A DNA stretch of 64,000 bases from Chishuiella changwenlii. Lineage in GTDB: Bacteria > Bacteroidota > Bacteroidia > Flavobacteriales > Weeksellaceae. The stretch spans positions 109,227 through 173,226 of the forward strand of contig NZ_FRBH01000009.1 of assembly GCF_900142565.1 (NCBI RefSeq), written 5' to 3'. The notes below the pieces were generated by a model that ran no database searches, was not told where the DNA came from, and was given only the letters and a program-made list of their open reading frames with translations. Positions 51,501-60,486 of the stretch are shown piece by piece (the stretch's first letter is position 1; each line of letters starts with the position of its first letter). A program made the translations under genes and the position numbers.

Positions 51501-52526
51501 TTACTTTTGTTTGTTTTCTTTTTCTAATTTATCGATTCGTTTCACAATTTCTGGAAACTTTCTAAAATGCACATATGATTTTCTAAAGCTTGATGCATCT
51601 ATTGCTGGAGAACCATATAATTGAGATTTTGATTCTACATCTGCATTAACACCACTTTGTGCCTGTATTTGTACAAAATCTCCAATTGTTAAATGTCCAA
51701 CAATACCAACTTGCCCTCCAATCATACAATTTCGTCCAATTTTAGTAGAACCAGCAATACCACTTTGTGAAGCAATTACTGTATTCTCCCCTATTTGAAC
51801 ATTATGAGCAACTTGAATTTGATTATCCAATTTTACTCCTTTCTTGATAATTGTAGATCCCATTGTAGCTCTATCAATAGTTGAACCAGAACCTACCTCT
51901 ACATTATCTTCTATAACAACATTCCCTATTTGAGGAATTTTTTCAAATGATCCATCTGCTGTTGGAGCAAATCCAAAACCATCAGAACCAATTACAACAT
52001 TTGAATGGATAATACAGTTTTTACCTATTTTACATCCTTCGTAAACTTGTACACCAGAGTGTAATACAGTATTACTTTCAATTGTTACATTATCTCCTAT
52101 CGAAACATTTGGATATATCTTCACGTTATCTCCTATAAAAACATTTGCTCCAATATAAGAAAAACTTCCAACATATATATCTTTACCAAGTTCTGCTGAA
52201 GAGTCAATTTTTGAATACTCTTCAATTCCAACTTTGTTATTTTTTATTGTATTATAATGCTGCAATAACTGAGTAAATGCTTGGTAAGCATCTTCTACAA
52301 CAATTAATGTTGAAGAAATAGAATCTGTCGCAACAAAATCTTTACTTACAATAACAATTGACGCTTGTGTAGTGTAAATAAAGTTTTCATATTTCGGATT
52401 TGCTAAAAACGAAATAGACCCTTCTTTTCCTTCTTCTATTTTCGACAATGTCGAAACTTCTACATTTGCATCCCCTTTTACGGTTCCTTGCAATAACTGT
52501 GCAATATCAGCAGCTTTAAATTTCAT
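51501..52526 (-). CDS. lpxD: UDP-3-O-acylglucosamine N-acyltransferase
   Basis: LpxD adds the second hydroxyacyl chain in lipid A synthesis. The 341-residue protein has the N-terminal uridine-binding domain (KFKAADIAQLLQG to about 100), then hexapeptide beta-helix repeats (VYIGDNV-like units) with IQVAHNVQIGENTVIASQSG containing the catalytic histidine, and a C-terminal helix. The ATG at 52526 is preferred to a TTG at 52535. A TAGTTTTG box ends only 6 nt upstream of the ATG. It is the first gene of the lipid A operon. Confidence 0.95.
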   Translation of the reverse strand: MKFKAADIAQLLQGTVKGDANVEVSTLSKIEEGKEGSISFLANPKYENFIYTTQASIVIVSKDFVATDSISSTLIVVEDAYQAFTQLLQHYNTIKNNKVGIEEYSKIDSSAELGKDIYVGSFSYIGANVFIGDNVKIYPNVSIGDNVTIESNTVLHSGVQVYEGCKIGKNCIIHSNVVIGSDGFGFAPTADGSFEKIPQIGNVVIEDNVEVGSGSTIDRATMGSTIIKKGVKLDNQIQVAHNVQIGENTVIASQSGIAGSTKIGRNCMIGGQVGIVGHLTIGDFVQIQAQSGVNADVESKSQLYGSPAIDASSFRKSYVHFRKFPEIVKRIDKLEKENKQK

Positions 52527-52532
52527 AGTCTG

Positions 52533-52540
52533 CAAAACTA
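52533..52540 (-). promoter_or_regulatory. putative -7 box very close to the lpxD start
   Basis: On the minus strand this reads TAGTTTTG, matching TAnnTTTG, with 6 nt to the ATG at 52526. A (near-)leaderless transcript would result. Confidence 0.45.
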
Positions 52541-52614
52541 ATAATTATTCTTAAATTTATAAAATGATTATTTAAGTAATTTAACTTTTTTGTCAAATTT
52601 ATTAAATAGCTGAT

Positions 52615-53829
52615 TTATATACTATGATAGTGGTATTTTGTAATATCTTGTTGTAAAAACTGTGTTAACAGACTTTTATCTGAACAAGAAATTTCTCTAA
52701 CGTCTCCATTTTTAAATAAAACATTTATCGGATTGTCCGATTTATTATAAGGGAGAATTTTTATTGTTGTTTGTTCTACAAAATAACTAGCATCATCAAT
52801 TTTATACTTCGACTCTACTCTTCTTCTTTCTAATAACAAATCATTTTCTGATAATTCTTTATCAAATAAAAATGATTTTGGTAATGTACGTTGAATAATA
52901 TTTTTTGATAATTTACTTAAAATAAAATCATCTTCATACTGCCATTCCTTTATCGCAGATAATACATCCGAATCATCTAAGCGTGTAAAAATTTCTAATC
53001 CTTTTTTAGATAAACCCTCTTTTTCATTCTCTTCTAAAAAATATCTAAAAGCAGATGTTGCAAATATATTTTTCCCTTCACGAGTTAATTCTTTGGCTCT
53101 TCTAAGAACGCTAATTAAGAAATTTTCTGCTGTAAAAGATTTTTTATGGGTGTAAACTTGCGTATACATAAACATTCTTGCCATTAAAAATTTTTCGACA
53201 GAAGAAATTCCTTTTGCTTCTATCACCAATTCATCACCAGAAACATTCATCATAGATATTATACGTTCCGGATTAATATTTCCTTCTACAACGCCAGTAT
53301 AAAAACTATCTCTTTTCAAATAATCCATACGATCACAATCTAATTGACTAGATACTAATTGAGATAAAAACTTTTTAGGATATTCTCCTTTAAAAATTTT
53401 TATTGCTAAAGTTAATTGCTGATCAAAATGATTATTTAATTCTTCCATCAATCGAAGAGAAATTTCTTCGTGATGTGAACCATTTATAATAGATTGTTCT
53501 AATGAATGAGAAAAAGGTCCATGCCCTAAATCATGTAAAAGTATAGCGATTAATGCTCCATTTTCTTCTTCTAAAGTAATGTCAACATTTTTCCTTTTTA
53601 AGGTATTTAGTGATTTTTGCATTAAATGCATACATCCTAAAGCATGATGAAATCTGGAATGACGGGCACCTGGATAAACAGATTCTGTAAGCCCTGTTTG
53701 GGAAATTCTGCGTAATCTTTGAAAGTATGGGTGCTGAATAATATGGTAGATAAGTTCGTTAGGAATTGTTATAAATCCATGAACAGGATCATTAATTATC
53801 TTTAACTTATTATTCTTTAATGAATTCAA
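52615..53829 (-). CDS. HD-domain hydrolase (dNTPase/SAMHD1-like)
   Basis: This 404-residue protein starts with KIINDPVHGFITIPNELIYH, typical of the HD hydrolases related to SAMHD1 and bacterial dNTPases. Metal ligands are visible in RHSRFHHALGCMHLM, LLHDLGHGPFSHSLE (HD motif) and LDCDRMDYLKRDSFYTG. Such enzymes cleave dNTPs or related nucleotides; the substrate here is unknown. A TATCTTTG box lies 17 nt before the ATG. It precedes the lipid A operon on the same strand, with 88 nt between. Confidence 0.9.
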   Translation of the reverse strand: MNSLKNNKLKIINDPVHGFITIPNELIYHIIQHPYFQRLRRISQTGLTESVYPGARHSRFHHALGCMHLMQKSLNTLKRKNVDITLEEENGALIAILLHDLGHGPFSHSLEQSIINGSHHEEISLRLMEELNNHFDQQLTLAIKIFKGEYPKKFLSQLVSSQLDCDRMDYLKRDSFYTGVVEGNINPERIISMMNVSGDELVIEAKGISSVEKFLMARMFMYTQVYTHKKSFTAENFLISVLRRAKELTREGKNIFATSAFRYFLEENEKEGLSKKGLEIFTRLDDSDVLSAIKEWQYEDDFILSKLSKNIIQRTLPKSFLFDKELSENDLLLERRRVESKYKIDDASYFVEQTTIKILPYNKSDNPINVLFKNGDVREISCSDKSLLTQFLQQDITKYHYHSI

Positions 53830-53846
53830 ACGTATTTATTTTCAAA

Positions 53847-53854
53847 CAAAGATA
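53847..53854 (-). promoter_or_regulatory. putative -7 box of the HD hydrolase gene
   Basis: On the minus strand this reads TATCTTTG, 17 nt before the ATG. Confidence 0.4.
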
Positions 53855-54017
53855 TAAAATATAGTCATTTATACACTAGTGATCAGGGAAAACATTCTTA
53901 AAATATTGTTTAAATTTTATTCTGAGCATTTTTTGGAACTATTTATGTAATTAGAATTTTAGATTTACTGTTTTAAGGTTTAACAAACTATTTTGATTTT
54001 AACATTTGACGAATCAT

Positions 54018-54025
54018 TATATTTG
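54018..54025 (+). promoter_or_regulatory. putative -7 box of porX
   Basis: TATATTTG matches TAnnTTTG; a TTTG at 53992-53995 gives a spacer of 22 nt. The ATG lies 50 nt downstream. Confidence 0.45.
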
Positions 54026-54075
54026 ATTTAATCTTTAGACTTAACAAAATATATTTTTAATAATAAAATTCAACA

Positions 54076-55629
54076 ATGGCTATAAAAATTTTATGGATTG
54101 ATGATGAAGTAGACCTACTTAAACCACATCAACTTTTTTTAGAGAAAAAAGGATACGAAACAACTATGATTAATAATGCTACAGATGCATTAGAGGTAAT
54201 AGAAAAAGAGAATTTTGCAGCTGTTCTTATAGATGAAAACATGCCTGGTCTTAGCGGATTAGAAGCATTACCTAAAATTAAAGAATTGCGTCCTTCACTT
54301 CCTGTTATTATGGTAACAAAAAGTGAAGAAGAGCATATTATGGAGGATGCGATTGGTTCTCATATTGCAGATTACTTAATAAAACCTGTTAACCCAAATC
54401 AGATTTTATTAAGTTTAAAAAAAATATTAGATTCTAGTAAAATTATATCAGAAAAAACAGTTATCAATTACCAGCAAGAGTTTAGAAACATTGCAATGGA
54501 AATGATGAATGCACGTGATTACGAAGATTGGCAAGAAATCTACAAAAAACTTGTTTATTGGGAATTAGAACTAGAAAATATAGAAGATACTGCTTTAACA
54601 GAGATTATCGAAAATCAGAAAAGCGAAGCAAATGCAGCATTCTTTAAATTTATAGAAAGAAATTACGAAGATTGGTTACATGATGAAGATGATCGTCCTG
54701 TATTATCACACACAATTTTTAATCAGTTAGTTCGTCCACAATTAGGAAAAGATAAAAACGTACTATTAATTATGGTTGATAATTTACGTTACGACCAATG
54801 GAAAGTGATAGAACCAATTTTTAATCGTTATTATAATTCCGAAAACGAAAATTTATATTACAGCATTTTACCATCTGCAACACAATATGCACGTAATGCA
54901 TTTTTTGCGGGGTTAATGCCGTTAGAAATAGAAAATAAATATCCTGATTATTGGTTAAATGATACCGATGAAGGAAATAAAAATATGTTTGAAAAAGATT
55001 TGTTAGGTGAACAACTTAAACGTATTGGTTTAGGCGATTTATCTTACAACTATTTCAAAATACTTAATTCTGATTTTGAGAAAAAAATTGCGGATGATTT
55101 TAATAATTATAAAAACAATAACTTAAATGTAATTGTTTATAATTTTATTGATATTCTATCGCATGCAAAAACAGATAACAGAATTGTTGGTGAAATGATT
55201 CGTGATGATAAAACGTATCGTTCGATTACAAAACATTGGTTTGAGAATTCATACTTAATGGAGATTGTAAAAAAAGCGGCAAACGAAGGAATGAAAATTA
55301 TTTTAACTACTGATCACGGAACAATTTACGTAAAAGAACCTACAAAAGTTATTGGTGACAAAGAAGCAAGTACTAATCTACGTTACAAATTAGGAAAGCA
55401 ATTACAATATGATCCAAAAGATGTTTTAGCTGTCGATCAGCCAGAAAAATTCTTTTTACCTAAAGTAAATGTTACATCAAAGTATATCTTTGCAAAAGAA
55501 AACTTATTTTTAACATATCCGAAAAACTACAATCATTTTGTAAATTACTACAAGAATACTTACCAGCACGGTGGTATATCTCTTGAAGAAGTAATTATAC
55601 CAATGATTGTGTTAACACCAAAAAAATAA
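54076..55629 (+). CDS. porX: PorX, response regulator with PglZ domain
   Basis: PorX is the regulator linked to the type IX secretion system in Bacteroidota. The 517-residue protein has an N-terminal CheY-like receiver (1-120), with acidic pocket D9/D10, probable phosphoacceptor D53 (LIDENMPG), and LIKPVNP. A helical linker follows (about 125-205). The C-terminal PglZ/alkaline-phosphatase-like domain (about 225-517) has LLIMVDNLRYDQW, SATQYARNAFFAGLMP and LTTDHGTIYVKEP, with metal ligands. The PorX PglZ domain is known to hydrolyse cyclic and linear oligonucleotides. No histidine kinase gene (porY) is adjacent. tsaE starts right after its stop. Confidence 0.93.
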   Translation: MAIKILWIDDEVDLLKPHQLFLEKKGYETTMINNATDALEVIEKENFAAVLIDENMPGLSGLEALPKIKELRPSLPVIMVTKSEEEHIMEDAIGSHIADYLIKPVNPNQILLSLKKILDSSKIISEKTVINYQQEFRNIAMEMMNARDYEDWQEIYKKLVYWELELENIEDTALTEIIENQKSEANAAFFKFIERNYEDWLHDEDDRPVLSHTIFNQLVRPQLGKDKNVLLIMVDNLRYDQWKVIEPIFNRYYNSENENLYYSILPSATQYARNAFFAGLMPLEIENKYPDYWLNDTDEGNKNMFEKDLLGEQLKRIGLGDLSYNYFKILNSDFEKKIADDFNNYKNNNLNVIVYNFIDILSHAKTDNRIVGEMIRDDKTYRSITKHWFENSYLMEIVKKAANEGMKIILTTDHGTIYVKEPTKVIGDKEASTNLRYKLGKQLQYDPKDVLAVDQPEKFFLPKVNVTSKYIFAKENLFLTYPKNYNHFVNYYKNTYQHGGISLEEVIIPMIVLTPKK

Positions 55630-56034
55630 ATGGAATTTATTATTCATAATTTAAACGAATTGCCTGAAGTTGCAAAAGATATTTTTGCCAATCTTCGCTA
55701 TAAACTAATCACTTTCGAAGGAGAAATGGGTGCTGGAAAAACGACTTTTATCAAAGAATTTGTAAAAACTCTTGGTACAAGTGATGAAGTATCAAGCCCT
55801 ACTTTTTCTATTGTTAATGAATATGATACCAATAATGGTAAAGTATATCATTTTGATTTTTATCGTTTAAATCATGAAGATGAAGCCCTAGATTTTGGAA
55901 TTGAAGAATATCTTTATTCAAATCATTACTGTTTAATGGAATGGCCAAATAAAATTGCTAACTTTATACCTGAAGAGCATCACGTTATTACAATTAAAAA
56001 TATTGATGGCGCTCGTCATTTAAATTTTAAGTAA
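55630..56034 (+). CDS. tsaE: tRNA threonylcarbamoyladenosine biosynthesis ATPase TsaE
   Basis: TsaE is the ATPase of the TsaBDE complex that makes t6A at position 37 of ANN-decoding tRNAs. This 134-residue protein has the P-loop GEMGAGKTT at 31-39, SSPTFSIVNEY, and HFDFYRLNHEDEALDFGIEE, the expected family order. Its start codon follows the porX stop directly, and ald begins 4 nt after it, so it belongs to the porX operon. Confidence 0.95.
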   Translation: MEFIIHNLNELPEVAKDIFANLRYKLITFEGEMGAGKTTFIKEFVKTLGTSDEVSSPTFSIVNEYDTNNGKVYHFDFYRLNHEDEALDFGIEEYLYSNHYCLMEWPNKIANFIPEEHHVITIKNIDGARHLNFK

Positions 56035-56038
56035 TCGT

Positions 56039-57244
56039 ATGGAAGGTAAAAACATATTTACACCTTTTTCGCAAGAAGAACTAATTACTCAAACAGAGCG
56101 ATTAGAGGTTCCGCATAAAAAGGAACGATTTGATATTGGAATTCCTAAAGAAACAAATAATCAAGAGAAAAGAGTTTGTCTTTCTCCAGATGCAGTAGAA
56201 ATAATGGTAAATTGTGGTCACATGATTACCATAGAAACTGGTGCTGGAGAAGGTGCAAACTATACTGATAAAGAATATTCTGAAGCTGGTGCACAAATTT
56301 CATATAATACACAAGCCGTTTTTGAAAAGCCTGTTATCTTAAAAGTTGGACCATTAACTTTGGAGGAAATAGAATGGATAAAACCTAATGCATTAATTAT
56401 TTCATCTGTCCCAGCAAATACATTAAAACGAGAATATTTTCAGAAATTAATCTCAAAACGTGTAGATGCTGTTGGTTTCGAATTTATTCGAGATGAACAA
56501 AATCATTTACCTGTTGTTCGTTTATTAAGTGAAATTGCAGGAACAACTGCCATCTTAGTTGCAAGTGAATTAATGAGCTCATCTAACGGTGGAAATGGAA
56601 TATTAATGGGTGGTGTAACTGGAGTTAGACCAACAGAAGTTGTTATTCTTGGCGCAGGTACAGTTGCAGAAAACGCAACAAGAACAGCTCTAGGGCTTGG
56701 CGCTTCTGTAAGAGTTTTTGATAACTCTTTAACCAGATTAAGAAGATTACAACAGAATATAGGTCAACGTGTATCAACTTCTACAATAGATCCTAAAGAA
56801 TTAGGAAAAGCATTACGCCGTTGCGATTTAGCAATTGGTGCATTACGTGGCGAAACAAGAACACCTTGTGTTGTGACAGAAACTATGGTAGAAAATATGA
56901 AGTCGGGTGCTGTAATTATTGATGTTAGTATAGATCAAGGAGGATGTTTTGAAACATCTGAATTAACTACACACGACAACCCAACATTTGTAAAGAATGA
57001 TATCATTCATTATGCAGTTTCTAACATAACTTCTCGTGTTGCACGTACGTCTACGAAAGCGTTAAGTAATTATTTTCTATCCTATTTACAACAAATCTCA
57101 GAAGAATCTGGTTTTTCTAATGTGGTACAAACAGATAAAACTATAAGAAATGGTGTATATTTGTACAAAGGTAGAATTGTAAAAAAGAATTTATGTGATT
57201 GGTTTGATTTACCTTTTCACGATATTAATTTATTGATTATATGA
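56039..57244 (+). CDS. ald: alanine dehydrogenase-family protein
   Basis: This 401-residue enzyme of the alanine dehydrogenase/PntA N-terminal family interconverts L-alanine and pyruvate with NAD(H). It shows IGIPKETNNQEKRVCLSPDA, IETGAGEGANYTDKEYSEAG, and the Rossmann motif VVILGAGTVAENATRTAL, then GAVIIDVSIDQGGCFETSE near the active site. It is longer than classical Ald (about 370) by an N-terminal extension of about 35 residues, a form common in Bacteroidota. The last 4 nt overlap the next gene (ATGA). Confidence 0.87.
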   Translation: MEGKNIFTPFSQEELITQTERLEVPHKKERFDIGIPKETNNQEKRVCLSPDAVEIMVNCGHMITIETGAGEGANYTDKEYSEAGAQISYNTQAVFEKPVILKVGPLTLEEIEWIKPNALIISSVPANTLKREYFQKLISKRVDAVGFEFIRDEQNHLPVVRLLSEIAGTTAILVASELMSSSNGGNGILMGGVTGVRPTEVVILGAGTVAENATRTALGLGASVRVFDNSLTRLRRLQQNIGQRVSTSTIDPKELGKALRRCDLAIGALRGETRTPCVVTETMVENMKSGAVIIDVSIDQGGCFETSELTTHDNPTFVKNDIIHYAVSNITSRVARTSTKALSNYFLSYLQQISEESGFSNVVQTDKTIRNGVYLYKGRIVKKNLCDWFDLPFHDINLLII

Positions 57245-57621
57245 CGTTTTCGCAAAGATTTATGAAGTATTTGCTAGGTGTCGGAATAGGAATGGTTTTC
57301 GTAGCTATGGCTTTCGGACCACGCGCCTTTTCTTGCAACTATTTTCCAAATGCTAGAGTATTAGATGAAGCTTATTCAAAAAAGTTATCTATATCTCCTG
57401 AAGCTCAGGCTTTTTTAAAAGCTGAAAGTTTAGATTCAACATTCTTAAAAAAAGAATTATTTAAAAGAAGTAAAGTTGATTTTGATCGTTCTAAAAAAGA
57501 TCAAGTTCCATGTAGAGAATACATCGCGAATTATGAAAGTAAAGATCAAACTAAAAAATACGATTTCGTATTTGATGTTTGTAGAGAAACATCAAAATTA
57601 GTTTCAATTCAAAAGAAATAA
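57241..57621 (+). CDS. DUF4258-like small membrane-anchored protein
   Basis: This 126-residue protein has one hydrophobic segment near the N-terminus (YLLGVGIGMVFVAMAFGP, about 10-27), perhaps a signal anchor. A soluble part follows with CNYFPNARVLDEAYSKKLSI, a conserved cysteine pair (C32 and C92 in QVPCREY) and DFVFDVCRETSKLVSIQK at the end. This layout is common next to ald in flavobacteria, and I recall it as DUF4258-annotated, with moderate certainty. It overlaps ald by 4 nt. Confidence 0.7.
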   Translation: MTFSQRFMKYLLGVGIGMVFVAMAFGPRAFSCNYFPNARVLDEAYSKKLSISPEAQAFLKAESLDSTFLKKELFKRSKVDFDRSKKDQVPCREYIANYESKDQTKKYDFVFDVCRETSKLVSIQKK

Positions 57622-57628
57622 AAAAAAC

Positions 57629-57660
57629 AAAAAGGTCGGAAAATATTTCCGACCTTTTTT
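57629..57660 (+). terminator. terminator of the porX-tsaE-ald operon
   Basis: AAAAAGGTCGGAAA / TTTCCGACCTTTTT is a 14-bp perfect stem with loop ATA, followed by T residues. Confidence 0.9.
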
Positions 57661-57759
57661 TATATAAATGAACGTGTTTATTCTTTCAAATATTATATTT
57701 ATTATTTAGCTAATTTTCTTTTTAAAAGGATTAAAAAAATGGTCTTTAAAGGTATACTC

Positions 57760-58542
57760 TTAATTATTCTTTTTGTAAATATAAGCTTCATAAGGCAAAG
57801 TCTGCCACGCTCCTTTTTCTAAATTATCTAATTTTAATTTCTTGTAAACATTTTCCTCACTAACAATTGTCATTGTAAATTGATTACGATCTAAGATATT
57901 CTTTTCAGATAAAGCATAATTAATATCAAATTTTTTCTTTGAATTTTTTTCTATTAATGGACGTAAATATGCATCAATTGCTTCAGTATTTTTAAACTGT
58001 TCGTTTTTTGGAAACTGAATTTCAAAATAACCTTCATAAGTAAAATCTGGCTCAACAATAATTAAATTGTAGGGATCACGATAAAGCGCATCTCTCTCTT
58101 TTTTATACTCTTTTTCATTTTTATATTGACGCTTTTCTTCTTTATAAATTAACGGATACTTATCTGCAAGTACTGCTAAATTATCTGCATTAAAAGAATA
58201 AGGAATTCCATCATGAAAAACATTATAAAAAGTAGGATTAGCCAACCATTGGTCTACAACTTTTTTATCTTTTACAACATAAATCATTAATCCATTCTCT
58301 TCTGCTTGTGCATTAGATGCCTGAAAACCATATTCTAATAAAGGTTTTGCAAATTGAATAGCTGCCTGATTTTCTAAAATAAAATTATACTTTTCATTCG
58401 CTTTCGTTGCATCTGTTAAAAATGCCATTCCATAAACTTTAGTAGAAGCATCAGAATTCTTGTCATTAATCATAGATGTTACTTGCGCATAAGAAAATGT
58501 AGAGAATGCAAGTGAAGCGGTTAATAAAAGTTGTTTAAACAT
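57760..58542 (-). CDS. secreted protein, hypothetical
   Basis: This 260-residue protein has signal peptide MFKQLLLTASLAFSTFSYAQ. It is not recognised. The mature part is rich in Lys, Tyr and Asn, with no cysteine, and contains KTYKEEKRQY-like charged helices (LIYKEEKRQYKNEKEYKKER) and PYNLIIVEPDFTYEGYFEI strands. No sorting domain or lipobox is present, so a periplasmic location is likely. It has a well-formed promoter upstream and faces the porX operon terminator. Confidence 0.7.
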   Translation of the reverse strand: MFKQLLLTASLAFSTFSYAQVTSMINDKNSDASTKVYGMAFLTDATKANEKYNFILENQAAIQFAKPLLEYGFQASNAQAEENGLMIYVVKDKKVVDQWLANPTFYNVFHDGIPYSFNADNLAVLADKYPLIYKEEKRQYKNEKEYKKERDALYRDPYNLIIVEPDFTYEGYFEIQFPKNEQFKNTEAIDAYLRPLIEKNSKKKFDINYALSEKNILDRNQFTMTIVSEENVYKKLKLDNLEKGAWQTLPYEAYIYKKNN

Positions 58543-58898
58543 GTATTTCTTTGTTAATTATTATTTTTTATAAAGATTTTCAAATCTAAACCTACTGCTT
58601 TACATTTCAAAATAAAATGATTTGTTTTTTAGAAGTTTATCTATTCCTGAGTTTTTAAATATCTTACTTTTCTAGAAATTATTAATACAATAATTAAAAA
58701 AGGATAAAATTTATATCGGATATGTTATTTTGAAACATATATTTAGGTATTTTAGAGTTTAGGTTAAAAAAATTAATCTCTCAACTAATTCAATAAAAAA
58801 TAGTTAGAAAAAAATTATCAAAATTTGTATAAAATCACGATTTTTAGCATTCAATTTGATATTAAAACTAAAAATTTATTATTTAAAAATTGACTTAT
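58543..58898. other. intergenic region between divergent genes
   Basis: This is AT-rich DNA with the promoter of the minus-strand secreted-protein gene at 58581-58611. Further right I see only A/T runs and a weak CAATTTG-like box near 58853, possibly for the permease gene. No gene or RNA is recognised. Confidence 0.6.
58581..58611 (-). promoter_or_regulatory. promoter of the secreted-protein gene
   Basis: On the minus strand TTTG is followed after 19 nt by TAGATTTG, a full consensus match, 38 nt before the ATG. Confidence 0.6.
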
Positions 58899-59933
58899 AT
58901 GAATATAAAAAAACACTATTTATCAAACAATATATTATTACAAATTCTTTTTATTCTAGTAATACTTATTGTTTTTTCTTTAATCGCTAAAAACCTTCTG
59001 GGATTCTTTCCTGGCTTTTTGGGTGCTTTGTGTTTATACGTTTTATTACTAAAGCCATTAAGATGGTTAACCGATAACAAGAAATGGAAGAAGTTACCTA
59101 GTGTTATTGTATTGATGTCAATTAGTGCAATTTTAATTATTGCACCAGTTTATCTAGTGATACAAATGCTAACAAATAAAGTTCTTGTTATTTTAAACGA
59201 TACAGAGAAAGTTAAAAGTGACATTAATGAAACAGTTAAAATGTTGCAAACAAAATTTAATGTCGATGTTTTTAGTGCAACAAATATTGAGAAGTTAACA
59301 CAAGTTGGAGGAAGTATATTAGAAAAAACTGTAAATGCATCCATGGATATGACTTTACAACTTGGTGTAGCATTTCTTATTCTGTACTTTATGTTGATGA
59401 ATCATGTAAAACTTGTAAATTGGTTTTATAAGATACTTCCGTTTAAAGTAGAAAATCTAAAGAAAATGAACAGCGACTTAAGAGATTTAATTATTTCTAA
59501 TGCTGTCGGAATGCCATTAACAGCCTTTTTACAAGCTATTGTAGCCTATATTGGATATTTAATTTTTGGTGTTGATAGCTCTTTTACTTGGTTTGTTCTT
59601 ACAATTTTTGCTGCAATGCTACCAGTAGTTGGGGCTGCAATAATATATGTTCCTATCGGAATATTTATGTTGACAAAAGGAGATACTGCAAATGCTATAG
59701 GTCTTTTACTATATTGTTTTATTATTGTTGGATTATCTGACAATGTAATTCGATTACTATTACAGAAAAAGATGGCAGATGTACATCCTTTAATCACTAT
59801 TTTTGGAGTAATTGTTGGATTAAATTTATTCGGATTTATTGGAATTGTATTTGGTCCTATCCTATTCTCCTTTTTCTTTTGGTTAGTTAAATTGTATAAA
59901 TACGAGTTTATAGACCCAAATCCAGAAGATTAA
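58899..59933 (+). CDS. AI-2E family transporter (YdiK/PerM-like permease)
   Basis: This 344-residue polytopic membrane protein of the AI-2E (DUF20) family has about eight helices, among them LLQILFILVILIVFSLIA and FAAMLPVVGAAIIYVPIGIF, with the conserved VSDNVIR-like element seen here as VGLSDNVIRLLLQKKMADVH. A central amphipathic region (about 95-145) faces the periplasm. Members transport varied small molecules, or Na+/H+. The ATG at 58899 is preferred to a TTG at 58890. A thioesterase gene follows after 24 nt. Confidence 0.88.
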   Translation: MNIKKHYLSNNILLQILFILVILIVFSLIAKNLLGFFPGFLGALCLYVLLLKPLRWLTDNKKWKKLPSVIVLMSISAILIIAPVYLVIQMLTNKVLVILNDTEKVKSDINETVKMLQTKFNVDVFSATNIEKLTQVGGSILEKTVNASMDMTLQLGVAFLILYFMLMNHVKLVNWFYKILPFKVENLKKMNSDLRDLIISNAVGMPLTAFLQAIVAYIGYLIFGVDSSFTWFVLTIFAAMLPVVGAAIIYVPIGIFMLTKGDTANAIGLLLYCFIIVGLSDNVIRLLLQKKMADVHPLITIFGVIVGLNLFGFIGIVFGPILFSFFFWLVKLYKYEFIDPNPED

Positions 59934-59957
59934 AATAACATTTAAAAAACACAAAAA

Positions 59958-60389
59958 ATGAGTATAGAAAATTTTAAATTCTTCAAAAGCTTAGAACCAA
60001 GATGGAGCGACTACGATCCTATTGGTCATGTAAATAATGTTTACTATTTCGAATATTTTCAGATTGGTAGAGCTTATTATATGATGGCTGCTAGTAAAAA
60101 ATGGCAATGGACAAGGCATATGTTTGTTATTGCACATATGGAAGCAGATTACCAGATAGAATTACGTCCAGATGCAATAGAACCACGTATTGGTGTTCGT
60201 GTATCTAAGTTAGGTAATAAGAGTTTCGATTTTGAATATATCGTAACTAGTAAAGGAAAAAACAACGAAGATATTATACATTGTATCGGAAGAAGTACAC
60301 AAGTAATGTATGATATGGAAGAAAAAAAATCTATTGAATTACCAGATTGGGTAAAAAGTGATTTTAATAGTTTCGAAGGAGAAATTTAA
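59958..60389 (+). CDS. acyl-CoA thioesterase (4HBT hot-dog family)
   Basis: This 143-residue hot-dog protein has LEPRWSDYDPIGHVNNVYYF at about 12-31, the 4HBT motif with the catalytic aspartate (DYDPxGHVNN), then the FQIGRAYYM helix and IGVRVSKLGNKSFDFEY strands. It cleaves acyl-CoA or 4-hydroxybenzoyl-CoA-like thioesters. It probably shares a transcript with the upstream permease, and is followed by a long hairpin. Confidence 0.88.
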   Translation: MSIENFKFFKSLEPRWSDYDPIGHVNNVYYFEYFQIGRAYYMMAASKKWQWTRHMFVIAHMEADYQIELRPDAIEPRIGVRVSKLGNKSFDFEYIVTSKGKNNEDIIHCIGRSTQVMYDMEEKKSIELPDWVKSDFNSFEGEI

Positions 60390-60408
60390 CCCCATTCTTC
60401 GAAAAAAG

Positions 60409-60464
60409 TAAACAGTAATTAAGTCTATTCGTTAAATAATGATTAGATTTAATTACTGTTTTTT
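60409..60464 (+). terminator. long-stem terminator after thioesterase
   Basis: AAACAGTAATTAAGTCTA pairs with TAGATTTAATTACTGTTT, with one mismatched pair, around an AT-rich loop, followed by T residues. It lies 20 nt after the stop, before sixA. Confidence 0.75.
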
Positions 60465-60486
60465 TATTAACCAAAATCTAAACGTT

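Noticed and set aside
54076..55629. PglZ domain as part of a BREX defence system
   Set aside because: The PglZ domain is fused to a CheY receiver, which identifies PorX. No brxC, pglX or other BREX genes are nearby.
57740..57823. Short plus-strand ORF MVFKGILLIILFVNISF with an AAGGA upstream
   Set aside because: It mostly overlaps the 3' end of the minus-strand secreted-protein gene, is only 27 codons long, and has no promoter or terminator of its own.
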